A DNA stretch of 39,606 bases from Weissella cibaria KACC 11862 (GTDB lineage: Bacteria > Bacillota > Bacilli > Lactobacillales > Lactobacillaceae), in the NCBI RefSeq assembly GCF_000193635.1, contig NZ_AEKT01000030.1:1-39606 (forward strand), given 5' to 3'. The notes under the pieces are model-generated. The model did no database searches. It saw only the letters and a program-made list of their open reading frames with translations, and was not told the origin of the DNA. Of this stretch, positions 1-10,900 are shown piece after piece. Positions within the stretch are counted from its first letter, which is position 1, and every line of letters begins with the position of its first letter. The position numbers were made by a program, and so were the translations under genes.

Positions 1-10
1 TAAAAAACGA

Positions 11-35
11 CCACGCAGATATGCGTGGCTTTTTT
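11..35 (+). terminator. Rho-independent terminator of an upstream gene outside the window
   Basis: A 7-bp perfect stem (CCACGCA/TGCGTGG) with a GATA loop is followed by a C and a run of six T. The gene it ends lies before the window. Confidence 0.8.
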
Positions 36-61
36 AGATTCTGCAGGTCAGAACGTTTTGC

Positions 62-91
62 TTGTTTTACTTGTTCCGCTGACGGTACAAT
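62..91 (+). promoter_or_regulatory. Possible promoter for the unknown gene pair
   Basis: TTGTTT (62-67), an 18-bp spacer and TACAAT (86-91) fit a vegetative promoter. The -10 box matches 5 of 6 positions but the -35 only 3 of 6, so this is tentative. Confidence 0.35.
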
Positions 92-134
92 GGCCGTAAT
101 ATCATGAAGAAATTTACGTTGTGGGAGGAACAAG

Positions 135-908
135 ATGAATAACTTAAATCCTACAAAGTCGATGTATGATGCTTTGGCAGACGCGGCCCACCGCGCTTTG
201 CAACGCACGTTTGATCAAGTGCCTGACGGGCAAAGCTTACTGCAAATGACGGCTGAGGCTAAGCTAGCGGATGTTGAAAATAATGGATGGAATTGTTCAG
301 TCATTCAACCGGCTGAACTAAAAGCTTTCGCCATGGGCGTGATCAAGGGGCTAGAAGATTTAGCAGCGACGTGGCACGTTGAGTCACACCCAACCTTTAT
401 TACAGCGAAGAAGGAAGTCACAGAAGCGATAATTAATCTGAATGATGCTCGGCCTGATTCAGTTAATAAACTGGGTGCCGATTTAACTAACTTGCGTAAC
501 TTGATTCGTCATTTGAAAGTTGAACTTAATGAAAATCATCCGGAGATGCTGCGCCGCATTGCCGCCGACTTCTTAACGGCCTACGAACCAGCGCGACAAG
601 ACCCTAGTTTGGCAAACGTGTACGATGCTTTAGAGGCTGGTTTCCAAAATAGTGAGACGACTGGAGCCGAACTGCAACAGTTGCTAACGACTTTTCCTGG
701 TTCGTTAACGGCGTTTCAAGAAAGTAGCAATGACTTTATGAACGAGGTTATTGCTAGCATTCATGCGCAGGTTGCGCACTTTGGCTTGGATACGTTACCA
801 GAGCTAGTGACGTTCTTCCAAGAAGTTCACTTGGAGTTGGCGGTTGCAACCTATCCAGCTGAATATATTGCGATTAGTCAATTACTTGAAAAATGGAACC
901 AGTATTAA
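135..908 (+). CDS. Hypothetical protein, 257 residues
   Basis: I do not recognise this protein. It is preceded by a good ribosome binding site (GGGAGGA at 122-128) seven bases before the ATG. The sequence is acidic and mostly helical in character, with no signal peptide, membrane segment or obvious catalytic motif, so it is probably cytoplasmic. Its 3' end overlaps the next small gene by 16 bases, which suggests translational coupling and a shared role. A strong terminator after that gene closes the two-gene unit. No function is proposed. Confidence 0.75.
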   Translation: MNNLNPTKSMYDALADAAHRALQRTFDQVPDGQSLLQMTAEAKLADVENNGWNCSVIQPAELKAFAMGVIKGLEDLAATWHVESHPTFITAKKEVTEAIINLNDARPDSVNKLGADLTNLRNLIRHLKVELNENHPEMLRRIAADFLTAYEPARQDPSLANVYDALEAGFQNSETTGAELQQLLTTFPGSLTAFQESSNDFMNEVIASIHAQVAHFGLDTLPELVTFFQEVHLELAVATYPAEYIAISQLLEKWNQY

Positions 909-1129
909 CTGACGAAATTATGAAAAAGACAGATTTGACTAAGGTGCGGAGTTACGTGACGGAATTGTACCGTAGTGTGAAATCTGCCCAAATCGCGGGG
1001 GTGCCCTTATCAGTTGGGGCGAATGAAACGCTTAATATTTGCGAGAATAAACTAACGGCGACCGATGCTGATCGTGATGACTACCGTGACGTGATGGACT
1101 TGTTACGTGGTGTCCGCTTCGAGGGTTAA
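893..1129 (+). CDS. Hypothetical small protein, 78 residues, overlapping the upstream gene
   Basis: This short charged soluble protein starts inside the end of the previous gene in another frame. Two starts are possible: ATG at 893 (78 residues) and ATG at 920 (69 residues, beginning MKKTDLTKV). Neither has a clear Shine-Dalgarno sequence, so translation may depend on ribosomes finishing the upstream gene. The text contains D/R-rich segments (TDADRDDYRDVMDLLRG) and no membrane segment. A strong terminator follows 19 bases after the stop. I do not recognise a family; coding status rests on the open frame, tight overlap and terminator placement. Confidence 0.6.
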   Translation: MEPVLTDEIMKKTDLTKVRSYVTELYRSVKSAQIAGVPLSVGANETLNICENKLTATDADRDDYRDVMDLLRGVRFEG

Positions 1130-1147
1130 GCCACACAAAATACAGCA

Positions 1148-1203
1148 AAAATCTCAACTATCAGACTTGCGAAAAACGCCCAGTCTGAAAGTTGAGATTT
1201 TTT
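1148..1203 (+). terminator. Rho-independent terminator
   Basis: A long stem, AAATCTCAACT (1148-1158) with AGTTGAGATTT (1190-1200), encloses a second stem CAGACT/AGTCTG and ends in six T. It ends the 135-1129 gene pair. The bases between it and the next gene (1204-1380) are AT-rich and hold no promoter I could assign with confidence. Confidence 0.88.
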
Positions 1204-1380
1204 AGTTTGCAAGAGATTTTTTGTCCCAAATTTGACATGTTTTAGCATAGTTTTAACGTGATTCAGGCCGAAAAGCTTACTTTTAATATGTTTTTAGCGC
1301 AATTTTTGACCGTTTGAAAAAAGAACGGTACCTGACGCGTAAAATATCAACAGATAAAGTTAAGAATCGGGAGGACTATC

Positions 1381-1677
1381 ATGAATTGGGTACCACAATT
1401 ATTAGCTGTGGCTAGCAAATATGATGGTGACATTATGAATGCTGAAGTTGCTTCGTTAGGGAAACAACTTTGGGATACGTATTCCGAAAGCGGTCCATAC
1501 GTGATTGATGGGGAACACCGATATTCCAGTGTCGCTGCAATGGCAAAAGATTTACATGTAAGTGTCCATCGTATTCGCAAGGTGATTGAGGAGACAAATT
1601 TGACGAAGGCATATGGACCTGATCAAGTGCGTTTTGACTATCATACGTTGCGATATGATTCGGCGGATAACAAATAA
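1381..1677 (+). CDS. Hypothetical 98-residue protein with an HTH-like segment
   Basis: ATG 1381 follows a good site (GGGAGGA, 1370-1376). Residues about 48-70 (SVAAMAKDLHVSVHRIRKVI) have the helix-turn-helix pattern of small DNA-binding proteins: a first helix with paired Ala, a turn at LHVS, and a recognition-like helix with two Arg and a Lys. The rest is soluble and unremarkable, with no signal peptide. It stands alone between the terminator at 1148-1203 and the adhesin gene, in the same orientation as both. No terminator is visible before the adhesin, so read-through is possible. A regulator of the adhesin is a reasonable guess from position, but the DNA-binding call itself is only a pattern match. 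Confidence 0.7.
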   Translation: MNWVPQLLAVASKYDGDIMNAEVASLGKQLWDTYSESGPYVIDGEHRYSSVAAMAKDLHVSVHRIRKVIEETNLTKAYGPDQVRFDYHTLRYDSADNK

Positions 1678-1832
1678 TCGGCGCAAGACTTTTTTCAAGC
1701 GAGATTTATATTTAGGTCTTAAAATATGTAAAGTTATTTTTGAATTTGTGTTAATTCTGGCACTTTTCAGAAAGATATGATTTTTTATCGGATAGTTGTG
1801 TTATACCAAACCTGATTTTCAGACTGCAAAAG

Positions 1833-1890
1833 GTTGATTGTAGTGATTTGTTCCAGAAGTAGATTTCAGAAATAAATCACTATAATCAAC
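1833..1890. repeat. 17-bp inverted repeat in the adhesin leader
   Basis: Arms 1833-1849 (GTTGATTGTAGTGATTT) and 1874-1890 (AAATCACTATAATCAAC) pair over 17 positions, with one G-T pair, around a 24-base loop. There is no T-run, so it is not a terminator. The right arm contains TATAAT (1881-1886), so it could be an operator over a promoter or, if transcription starts further upstream, a leader hairpin about 60 bases before the start codon. Confidence 0.75.
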
Positions 1891-1950
1891 AGTTTGGAAA
1901 TTGGCGTTGATATAGATATTTTTCAGGATACAAGAGAGGGAAAGCTTAGT

Positions 1951-4900
1951 ATGAAAAATAACAAGATTTTGAGCGAAGCAGATTACATCGCCAAAGAGCA
2001 CTACAAGATGTATAAGGCCGGCAAGAAGTGGATGGTTGCAGGAATTACTGCTGTATCTATTTTGGGTGCCGTTGCAATGGCTGAAGGCACAGCCTCTGCT
2101 GACCAAGTTGCAAATACGACGTCAGGAACTGATCCAGCCGTCGTTAAGGTTGATGAAGCAGCTGCAACGTCACAATCGGCAACGACGGTGACGTTGTCAG
2201 CGTCTGCATCAGTTTCTTCAGCTGCATCTGAAGTACCAGCTGTGACTGAGGTTAGTGCATCATCTGAAGTGGTTTCTTCAGTAGTTGCCAGCGAAGCAGT
2301 TAGTTCATCATCAGATGTCGAGAGTTCTGTAGCCCCAGCAAGCGTTTCCGCTTCAGTTGAGGCTTCTTCAAGTGTCTCTGCATCAGTTACGCCGATTGCC
2401 AGCGTTTCAGCATCAGTAGAGAGTTCTACGGTTGTTGAAAGTTCATCAGTAGTTGAAAGTGTTGCATCATCTGTTGCGCCTGTTGTGAATGGCCACGATT
2501 CAGTTGCGATGTCATCAATGATGTCTTCTGCTGAGTCTGCTAAGGCAGCTGGTTCAATTGTTGCAATGCGTGCGGTGTTAGCGGACGTGCCAACTTCTTC
2601 CTTGAAGACGGCAGGTACGATTGCGACGCTTTCAGATGCCGATAACAAAATTGGTGGATATGCAAAGGTTACTGAAAACGCAAAGTCAACAGCGAACGAT
2701 CCACATTATCTATCAGTTACTGAAGGTAATATTCAGTCGTACTTTTCAGCAAACGGAACGGCGGTTAAGTCAGCGGTTTTGACTGCTTCTGATGCGAAAA
2801 AAATCGCATCTAGTCTTAGTTCTGTGGCCGATGTAAAAATGTCAGGCGTATCATCTAGCCAAGCAAGTATGTTGAAGTCAGAAGCAAGTTATTACTCGTC
2901 ATTAGCAGCGACTGGGGGCAATCGTGTTTATTACACTCTGACAAACGGTGCAACGCAACAGGGTGCCGTAGCCTTTAACAAAAAAGTTGACATGACTAAG
3001 CAATGGACAATCAACTTTGATTTGAATATGACGACTATTTCAACGCCTGGAGATTTTATTGGCTTGGTGTTGATGGATACAGATCCAAATAAGTTGGGTA
3101 CGTCAACAATTAAGGACGATAAAGGAGCTGTTCAAACGGGTAGCAAAACGCCTGGAGGAGCGTTAGGGGTTAATGGTAATGCCAATGCATTCTTATGGGG
3201 AATCGATACTTGGAAGAATAATGAATCAGGATTTGGTGATCTTACTCAGGCAACTGCCAATGATTGGATGATTGGATTCCGTCACACCAATGGAAATGGC
3301 TCTTTGGTTGCAGCCACTACCGCGGACCAACGAATCATCAATGCTTCGAGTGCCGTAGCCTCTTTGGCAGGTACACAATGGAGCACGGGTGATGCTAAGG
3401 GACAATTCTCATATGTTGCGGGAACAACTACGACTGGATTTATTATTAGGGATACTATTGCTTCCAATGCACAAAGTGATGTAACACCACAAATTGTTAT
3501 GGGATTCACAGCAAAGTTCACACCAAATGGTGATGGAACAGGAACACTGACGGTGTATGACTCACAGGGACGAGTGGTAAGTTCAGGAACGGTCGGAACA
3601 GTTAACGTTATGACGATGGCACTTGGATTTAAGGCTGCAACGGGTGGAAACTACAGCCAAATGGGTGTGACAATCACCCAACCAGATACGTCCTCTGATG
3701 ATAATTCTAATGCGTTTAACTTGACGGTTGGAACGCGAACTGTCCCGGTTGATTACAAGACACCATCAGACTCAGATATTAGCGAGTTGGCAGATGGCAC
3801 TATTTTGGCTAACCTTGGAGATGTGATTACAATTAACCCAGAAGCTAGCGAAACAACTTCTGAAGAAATCAACGCATTTGATAAGACGAATGATATCAAG
3901 ACAGGGACGCCAACTATTCCAGGTTACAAGCTATTAAGTGTTAATGATCAGTCTGGTGATGATATTAGTGGTAAGACGATTACAATCACCGATGCCACCA
4001 AAGTATCATTAACGTATGCAAAGCAAGTGCAAGATACATTCAATTTTGTAGATGCACAAGGCAATACGGTGCCTGTTGATGGCCAAGATACGTACGTAGC
4101 TGGTAACGAAACAGATGGCTCATCATATGATTCATTGACATATGCTGATGCGCAAAAGGCCGGAGTAACTGGTGTTGCGACAATTGCAACACTTTTGACA
4201 TCATTGTCTAGTCGTGGTTTCTCAGCGTTTGCGATTTATGATGCTAAGGGTAATAAAGTCGACTTTTCTTCATTGAAGTTTGGTGGTTCTGACGCAGTGT
4301 ATAAGGTTGTATTGACACCTGATACGCAATCAACGACAATCCACTATATCGACGCCAACGGTAAGGAAATCTCAAAGGTTGTGAACGCTACTGCTAAGGT
4401 CGGTTCAACTTTGACACCAGCACTAGTTAAGTCAGGATATGTTTACAACAGTACTACGACTAAGGCTAACGCTAAGAATGCTGGATTGGCTGTAGATTCA
4501 GCTGCAAATTATGTTGTAACTAAGGGTGTTTCTGACGTTTATTACACGTATAACTCATATGGTGTTGTACTTAATGTGCAAAAGGCTGGCGGTAAGACAG
4601 TTAATATGATGGGGGATGGCAAGGCTATTCCGGTTGCATCAACACAATCATCAATTGCTGACTTATTAAGCTTGGGATCAGCAACCTCATTCACAGCAGC
4701 TGAAAAGTTGTTGAAGCAATATGGTTTGGTGCCGGCTGGATATACGTTGTCTGGTGCTCAAATTAACGGTAAGGCTGTGGATATGGCCGCTAGCTTTGAT
4801 TTGGCTAACTTCTTGGTAGATGGTACCTCATACGTGACGGACACGGCTGATGGTACTGCCGACTCAGTAGCAACGCTATTGCTGTTGTTGACACCTTCGA

Positions 4901-7900
4901 AGCAATCAGCAACGGTAACGGCTGTAGATTCAGAAGGTAAGTCTCTGGGACAAGAAATTGGTGTGATTACTGGCGATACTGATAGTTCGTTTACTGATGC
5001 AGCGGCTAGTTTGAAGTACCCTGAAATTGCAGGATATACCCGTGTTGTTACACCATTAACTGATGCTAACGGTGCAACGAGCTTTGATGAGACCAACAAT
5101 GCTTTGGATGCGGATGACGCTTCACAACAAACAATCAAGGTTATTTATGTTCTGAACCCAGCACAAGCAGGTGCTGACAAGAATGTAAACGTAACTGCGG
5201 ATGTAACTGATGCCCAGGCCGCATTCGACAAGGCAGTTAACGCTACTGATGCAACACCATCAAGCATTGCGGATGCCGCTAAGGCGTTTGACAAGGCTGT
5301 GCAAGAAGCTGTAACTAGTAGACAAAAGGCAGTGGACGCGGCAGAAACTGTACCAGGCATACCTGCTGGTTTGACAGACAATAAGACAGTCTCAGATGCG
5401 TTTGCCGCTATTAAGACAGCGACTGATGCAGCGGCTGATGGTACTGGTACAACGGCAGCAATTAATAACGCCGTTGCTAACTATGGTGATGTCTTGAATA
5501 AGGCAACTGCTGCTGACCAAACGACTGTTGCGGGCATGAGCGTTGCTAAGGATGCTGATGTGTCAGCAGCAGACACGGCTTTGGCTAGCGTACAGACGAA
5601 GGTAGCTGGTTTGTTACAGGACAAGACGGCGACACCTGATCAAGTTGCGGCCGCAGTTGTTGAGTTGACCAACGCCAAGAACGACTACGATGCTAAGGTT
5701 ATCGCTGCCGTTAAGAAGAACGACGTTACTGACGCCGTATCTGCTTTGGCAACCCCGGGTTCAGCAATCGAGACAGCTGTTAGCGGTTTGAACGATGCTT
5801 TGACGTCTGGTGATATGACGAAGATTGCATCAGCTGAGACAGCACTACAAAATGCCGTTTCAGACGCAGCAAAGCAAGCTAACGTTGATGCAGATAACGC
5901 GCAAAAGATTGTTGCTAACATGCCTTCAGCAAACGATGCCGATGTAACTGCCAAGTCAGGTGCATTGGATCAAGCGCAAACAGAATTGAAGAACTTGTTG
6001 GCAGCTGATCCGGCTGCAACAACTGACGCTATTGCAACCGCAGTCGCAAAGGTTAAGTCAGCGCAAAAGGACTACACGGATGCCGTTGTGGCAGCTGTGA
6101 CGAAGAACGATTTGACGCCAGATGTTAACGCGTTGGCAAAGTCTGACACGACGGTTGCAACAGCAGTTTCAAATTTGAATGATGCCATGGCATCAGGTGA
6201 TATGACGAAGATTGCGGATGCTGAGACGAAGTTGAACACGGCAGTTAAGAATGCTGCAACAACTGCTAACGGCGACGCTGACTCAGAGCAAACGCAAATC
6301 GCTGATATGACGGCGGCAAAGGATGCCACGGTAAAGGCTAAGAACAGTGCCTTGGATACTGCTCAAGCAGATTTGAAGACGGTCTTGGCTGACAAGACGG
6401 CTACAACTGATGATATTGCTAAGGCTGTTAATGCAGTGAACACAGCAAAGTCAGAGTTGGATAATGCTGTTAAGGATGCTATGTCAACAGCTGTTAACTC
6501 AGATGCTGTTAATGCGGTGGCTAAGAACAACACGGCTGTGAAGGATGCGCAAGATGCGTTTAACCAATTGCCTGATACAGCCTCATTGGCTGATATCAAG
6601 GCAAAGAGTGATGCGCTAAAGGACGCGTTGACGACAGTTGGTGATGCTACGAACACGACTGTTGACACGGATCAAGCAGCCGTTGCCAAAACGACCGTTG
6701 CTAAGAACGCTGATGTGGCTAACGCCGGTTCAAAGTTGGATGCTGCACAAAAGAATTTGACGACAATCATGGCTGACACACAATCAACGCCAGAAGATGT
6801 TGCCAAGGCTATTCAAGCGGTTGAAGATGCGAAGAAGTCGCTTGACACGGCCGTGAAGTCAGCCGTTAAGAACGATACTGACACGGCAGCCTCATTGATC
6901 GATGCTGATTCAGTTAAGAACGCCAAGAGTGATCTTGATGGGTTGTTGGCTGATGGATCAACAGCTTCAATCGCGGATATTGCAGCAGCTGAGAAGAAGT
7001 TGACGGATGCCATGAAGGACGTTGCGAAGGATGCAGCTACTAAGGCAACTGACACGACAACATCAAATGTTTCTGACGATGCCAGTGTTAAGGCAGCCGC
7101 TAACGTCATTAACAACTTGCCAGCTAACGCAACGCCGCAAGATATTGCGAATGCTTTGTCTGACTTGAACACGGCTGTTTCTAACGCACAAACGGCATTG
7201 CAAAATGCGAAGGATGCTGAGAAGGCAGCCTTGGACAAGACTGTGACGTCGCCTTATGACCAAGAAACAACTGTGAAGAATGCGAAGGACGCAATTACCA
7301 AGGCGTTGTCTGCCGAAGATACGACTACGACGGCTACGCAATTGAAGAACTTGCAACAAGCATTGGAGCAAGCGGTTGCACAAGCTAAGGCAGATCGTGA
7401 TGTTGCAAATGCAGCAGCAACGACGGCTGAAAATGTGCCAGATTCTGTTAAGTCTGTCGAAGCTGTTAAGAATGCTTTGGCTGCCTTGGATAAGGCTGTT
7501 GCGGACGCTGCTAATAATGAAGGCACGACAGCCGCAATTACCAAGGCTGTTAATGACTTGAAGTCTGCTGAAAAGACAGCTCAAGGGGCTGTTGCTGACA
7601 AGATTACTGCGGGTGCGCAAGCAATCGCAGACATTCCTGCCAACATTAAGGATGACAAGGGTGTTCAAGATAAGTCAGCTGCTTTGAACACGTTGTTGAC
7701 TAACGGTACGGCAACAGCTGATGACATTACTAAGGCAATCAATGATTTGACTTCAGCTGAGGCTACTGCCAAGCAAGCATTGGCAGATGAGCGTACTAAC
7801 GCAACAAACGCGCAAACGGCAGCAACTAAGGACACGACGGTTGATGCTATTTATACCGCTTCAAAGCAAGCGGTTGCGGATGGTACAGCAACGGACGCAC

Positions 7901-10900
7901 AAAAGGCATTGGTTAAGGCTTATGACAAGGTGACTGATTTGTTGGCAGACGCAAATGATGCTACGACAACGAAGACAGATTTGACGTCTGCTGAAGCCTC
8001 ATTGCAAAGTGCAGTTGATGCTTATAACGATGAACGTGCCAAGGTTATTGAGACTGGAAATAATTTGGAATCAGCTTCTAAGGCTGATACATTTGCGGTT
8101 CATAATGAACAAGCTGTTAAGGATGCACAAGACGAGTTGCAAACTTTGTTGACGCAAGCAAAGGACAATCCAACAAATCCAACAACTGCCGATCTTAACA
8201 ATGCGATTACGAACTTGCAAAACGTGATTAATGACGCGCAAGCAGCCCGTGACACGGCGGTTAAGAATGCCAATGCTGTTTCAATTCCAGCTAACCTGGC
8301 TGACCAAGCAAAGGATAAGACCTCTGCTTTGGGACAGGCGGTTGATAACTTAGCCACGGCGTTGAAGTCAGGTACCACGCAACAAATTATTGACGCAACG
8401 AATGCCTTGACTGGTGCGGATGGTGCCTTGGCAAAGGCTACAGAAGCTGTTAAGAATGCTAAGGGTGATTACGCTGGTAAGGCAGTAACGGACTTAGTAC
8501 CAGTCAACTTGAGCGATAACGCTGCTTTGAATACGGCTGCACAAAACTTGCTTGATGCTGCTAACAGTGATTACGCAACAGCTGATGATTTGAAGAATGC
8601 TAAGTCAGCTTATGAAAATGCGAAGACGGCTGCTGAAACTGCTTTGAGCACGTCAACAGCGGACGCTAAGACAGCACAAACGAGCATTGCCAAGAACTTG
8701 GCTTCTGATACAGATGTCATGGCTGCAAACGACAAGTTGCAAAAGTTGTTGGATGCGCCTGAGACGTCAACTAAGACAGCCATCGATGCAGATGTTAAGG
8801 CGTTGCAGAATGCTGAGACGGCAGCTGAAGCAACGTTGGCAGCTGCAAAGGATTCTGCAGCTAAGAACATGCCAGATACGAAGCCAGTTTCAAAGGAAAC
8901 GCAAGTTATTAATGCGAAGACGGCTTTGGAGAATGCCATTAAGGATGGCTCAACGGCGTCAACGGCAGATATTAAGAACTTGCAAGATGCATTGACGAAT
9001 GCCATTGCATCCGCTGAAAAGGCACGTGATGCTGCAATGGATACGGCGTCAGATGCTTTGGGATCAGTAACGCCAGATGTTTCTGATCGTCCGGAAATTA
9101 GTGCTGCTATGACGGAATTGAACACTGCCATTGCGGCAGCTAACGGCGACACTGGCACGACAGCAGATGTTGCGTCGGCCTCAGCTAAGTTGGCCTCATT
9201 GGTGGCCTCAGCTAAGCAATCTTTGGCTGATGTGCAAGATTCAGCTAAGAATGCTTTGGCTAAGGTTCCTGTAAACGTTCAAGACGATACGAAGGTGCAA
9301 CAAGCAGAAGCGGCTTTGCAAAAGGCTTTGGGTACGGACTCAACGTCAACGGCAACAGATATTGCCAACGCGCAAGCGGCATTGGCTGAGGCAGTCGCTA
9401 AGGCACAAGATGCTCTCGCAACGTCAACGTCAAACGCTTCAGTTGCAATTAAGTCAATTCCGGTTGCAGTTGCAACTGAGAAGGCTGTGACAGATGCACA
9501 ATCTGCCTTGGATACGTTGTTGAAGAGTCCTGAAACATCAACTAAGACGCAAATCGATGCGGCAAAGTCAGCATTGGATTCAGCTGTTGCGGTTGCTGAA
9601 AAGAACCGTCAACAAGCCATCGATTTAGCTAACGCCGCAGCTGCAGCAACGGCACCATATGGTATGGAAGCTGCTGGAGCTGGCACGATTGCTGATGCGG
9701 CCAAGGCTTTGACTGATTTGACCAAGACCGATGCTACGGCAGAACAAATTGCTGATGCTACAAACGCCTTAACGAAGGCAGTAGCCGATGCCTCAGCTGT
9801 TCGTGCCAAGTCAGTTAATGACGCCGCACAAATGGTTGTACCAGTTAACTTGAGTGATCAAGCGGCTGATGAGACGTCAGATGTAGCTGCTAAGAAGGCT
9901 GCCTTGCAAGATGCCTTGGATAAGGCTGCTAACAATGCTGGTACGTCTGCAGATATCGACGCTGCTAAGACAGCGTTGGCGACAGCGATTGCGGATGCTA
10001 AGACTAAGTTGCAAGAGAATAAGGACAAAGCAAATGCTACGACGGCGCCAACGAACATGACCGACAATGACGTGGTTAACGATGCGTTGACAGCGTTGAA
10101 GAAGGTTGCGACTGATCCAAATGCAACGCAAACAGCTTTGAACAAGGCGCAAGAGGCTTACACGAATGCAGTTACTGATGAGCAAGATAAGTTGCAAACA
10201 GCTAAGAACGCGGCCAAGTCTGTAGAAGCGCCAAAAAACATGACCGACAACACGGTTGTGGCTGGTAAGTTGGCCGACTTGAAGAAGGTTGCTGAAGATG
10301 GTGATGCGACGGCTACTGAATTGGCAAACGCGCAACAAGCTTACGATGATGCCGTTAAGGCTGAACAAGGCAAGTTGCAAGATGCCAAGAATGCAGCTGC
10401 TGATGTGACGGTGCCAAAGAATGTTTCAGACAACAAGACTGTTACTGATTTATTGACGGCTTTGCACGACACGGCTGCTGATGGGAATGCAACGGCAAGC
10501 GCATTGACGGCTGCACAAAAGGCATACGATGATGCAGTAACAGAGGCCCAATCAGCCTTGGCAACTAAGAAGTCAACGGCTGATAAAACAACGATTGACA
10601 CGAACATTTCTGATGATAAAGCCACACAAGATGCCCTCGCTAACTTGAAGAAGATTGCTGAAGATAAGAATGCTACGGCGTCGGATTTGCAAAAGGCACA
10701 AGATGCATACGATAAGGCAGTGACTGATGCACAAGGTGTGTTGAACGATGGTAAGGAAACTGCGCAAAAGTCAATTAATAGCTTGGATATTCCAGAGGCT
10801 GAGGGTATTAGAGCAGATCCGTCTGTTGCAGAAGCTGAGGCAGATTTGAAGGCTAAGCTGAAGGATGATAACGCAACAGCTACTGACATTGCGAATGCAC

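Noticed and set aside
1347-1580. Minus-strand frame of 77 codons opposite the HTH-like gene
   Set aside because: It lies opposite a gene with a strong ribosome binding site and has none itself.
1894-1950. Upstream start for the adhesin (19 extra residues)
   Set aside because: No ribosome binding site there, and it would place a non-signal sequence before a canonical KxYKxGKxW signal. ATG 1951 has AGAGAGGG at proper spacing.
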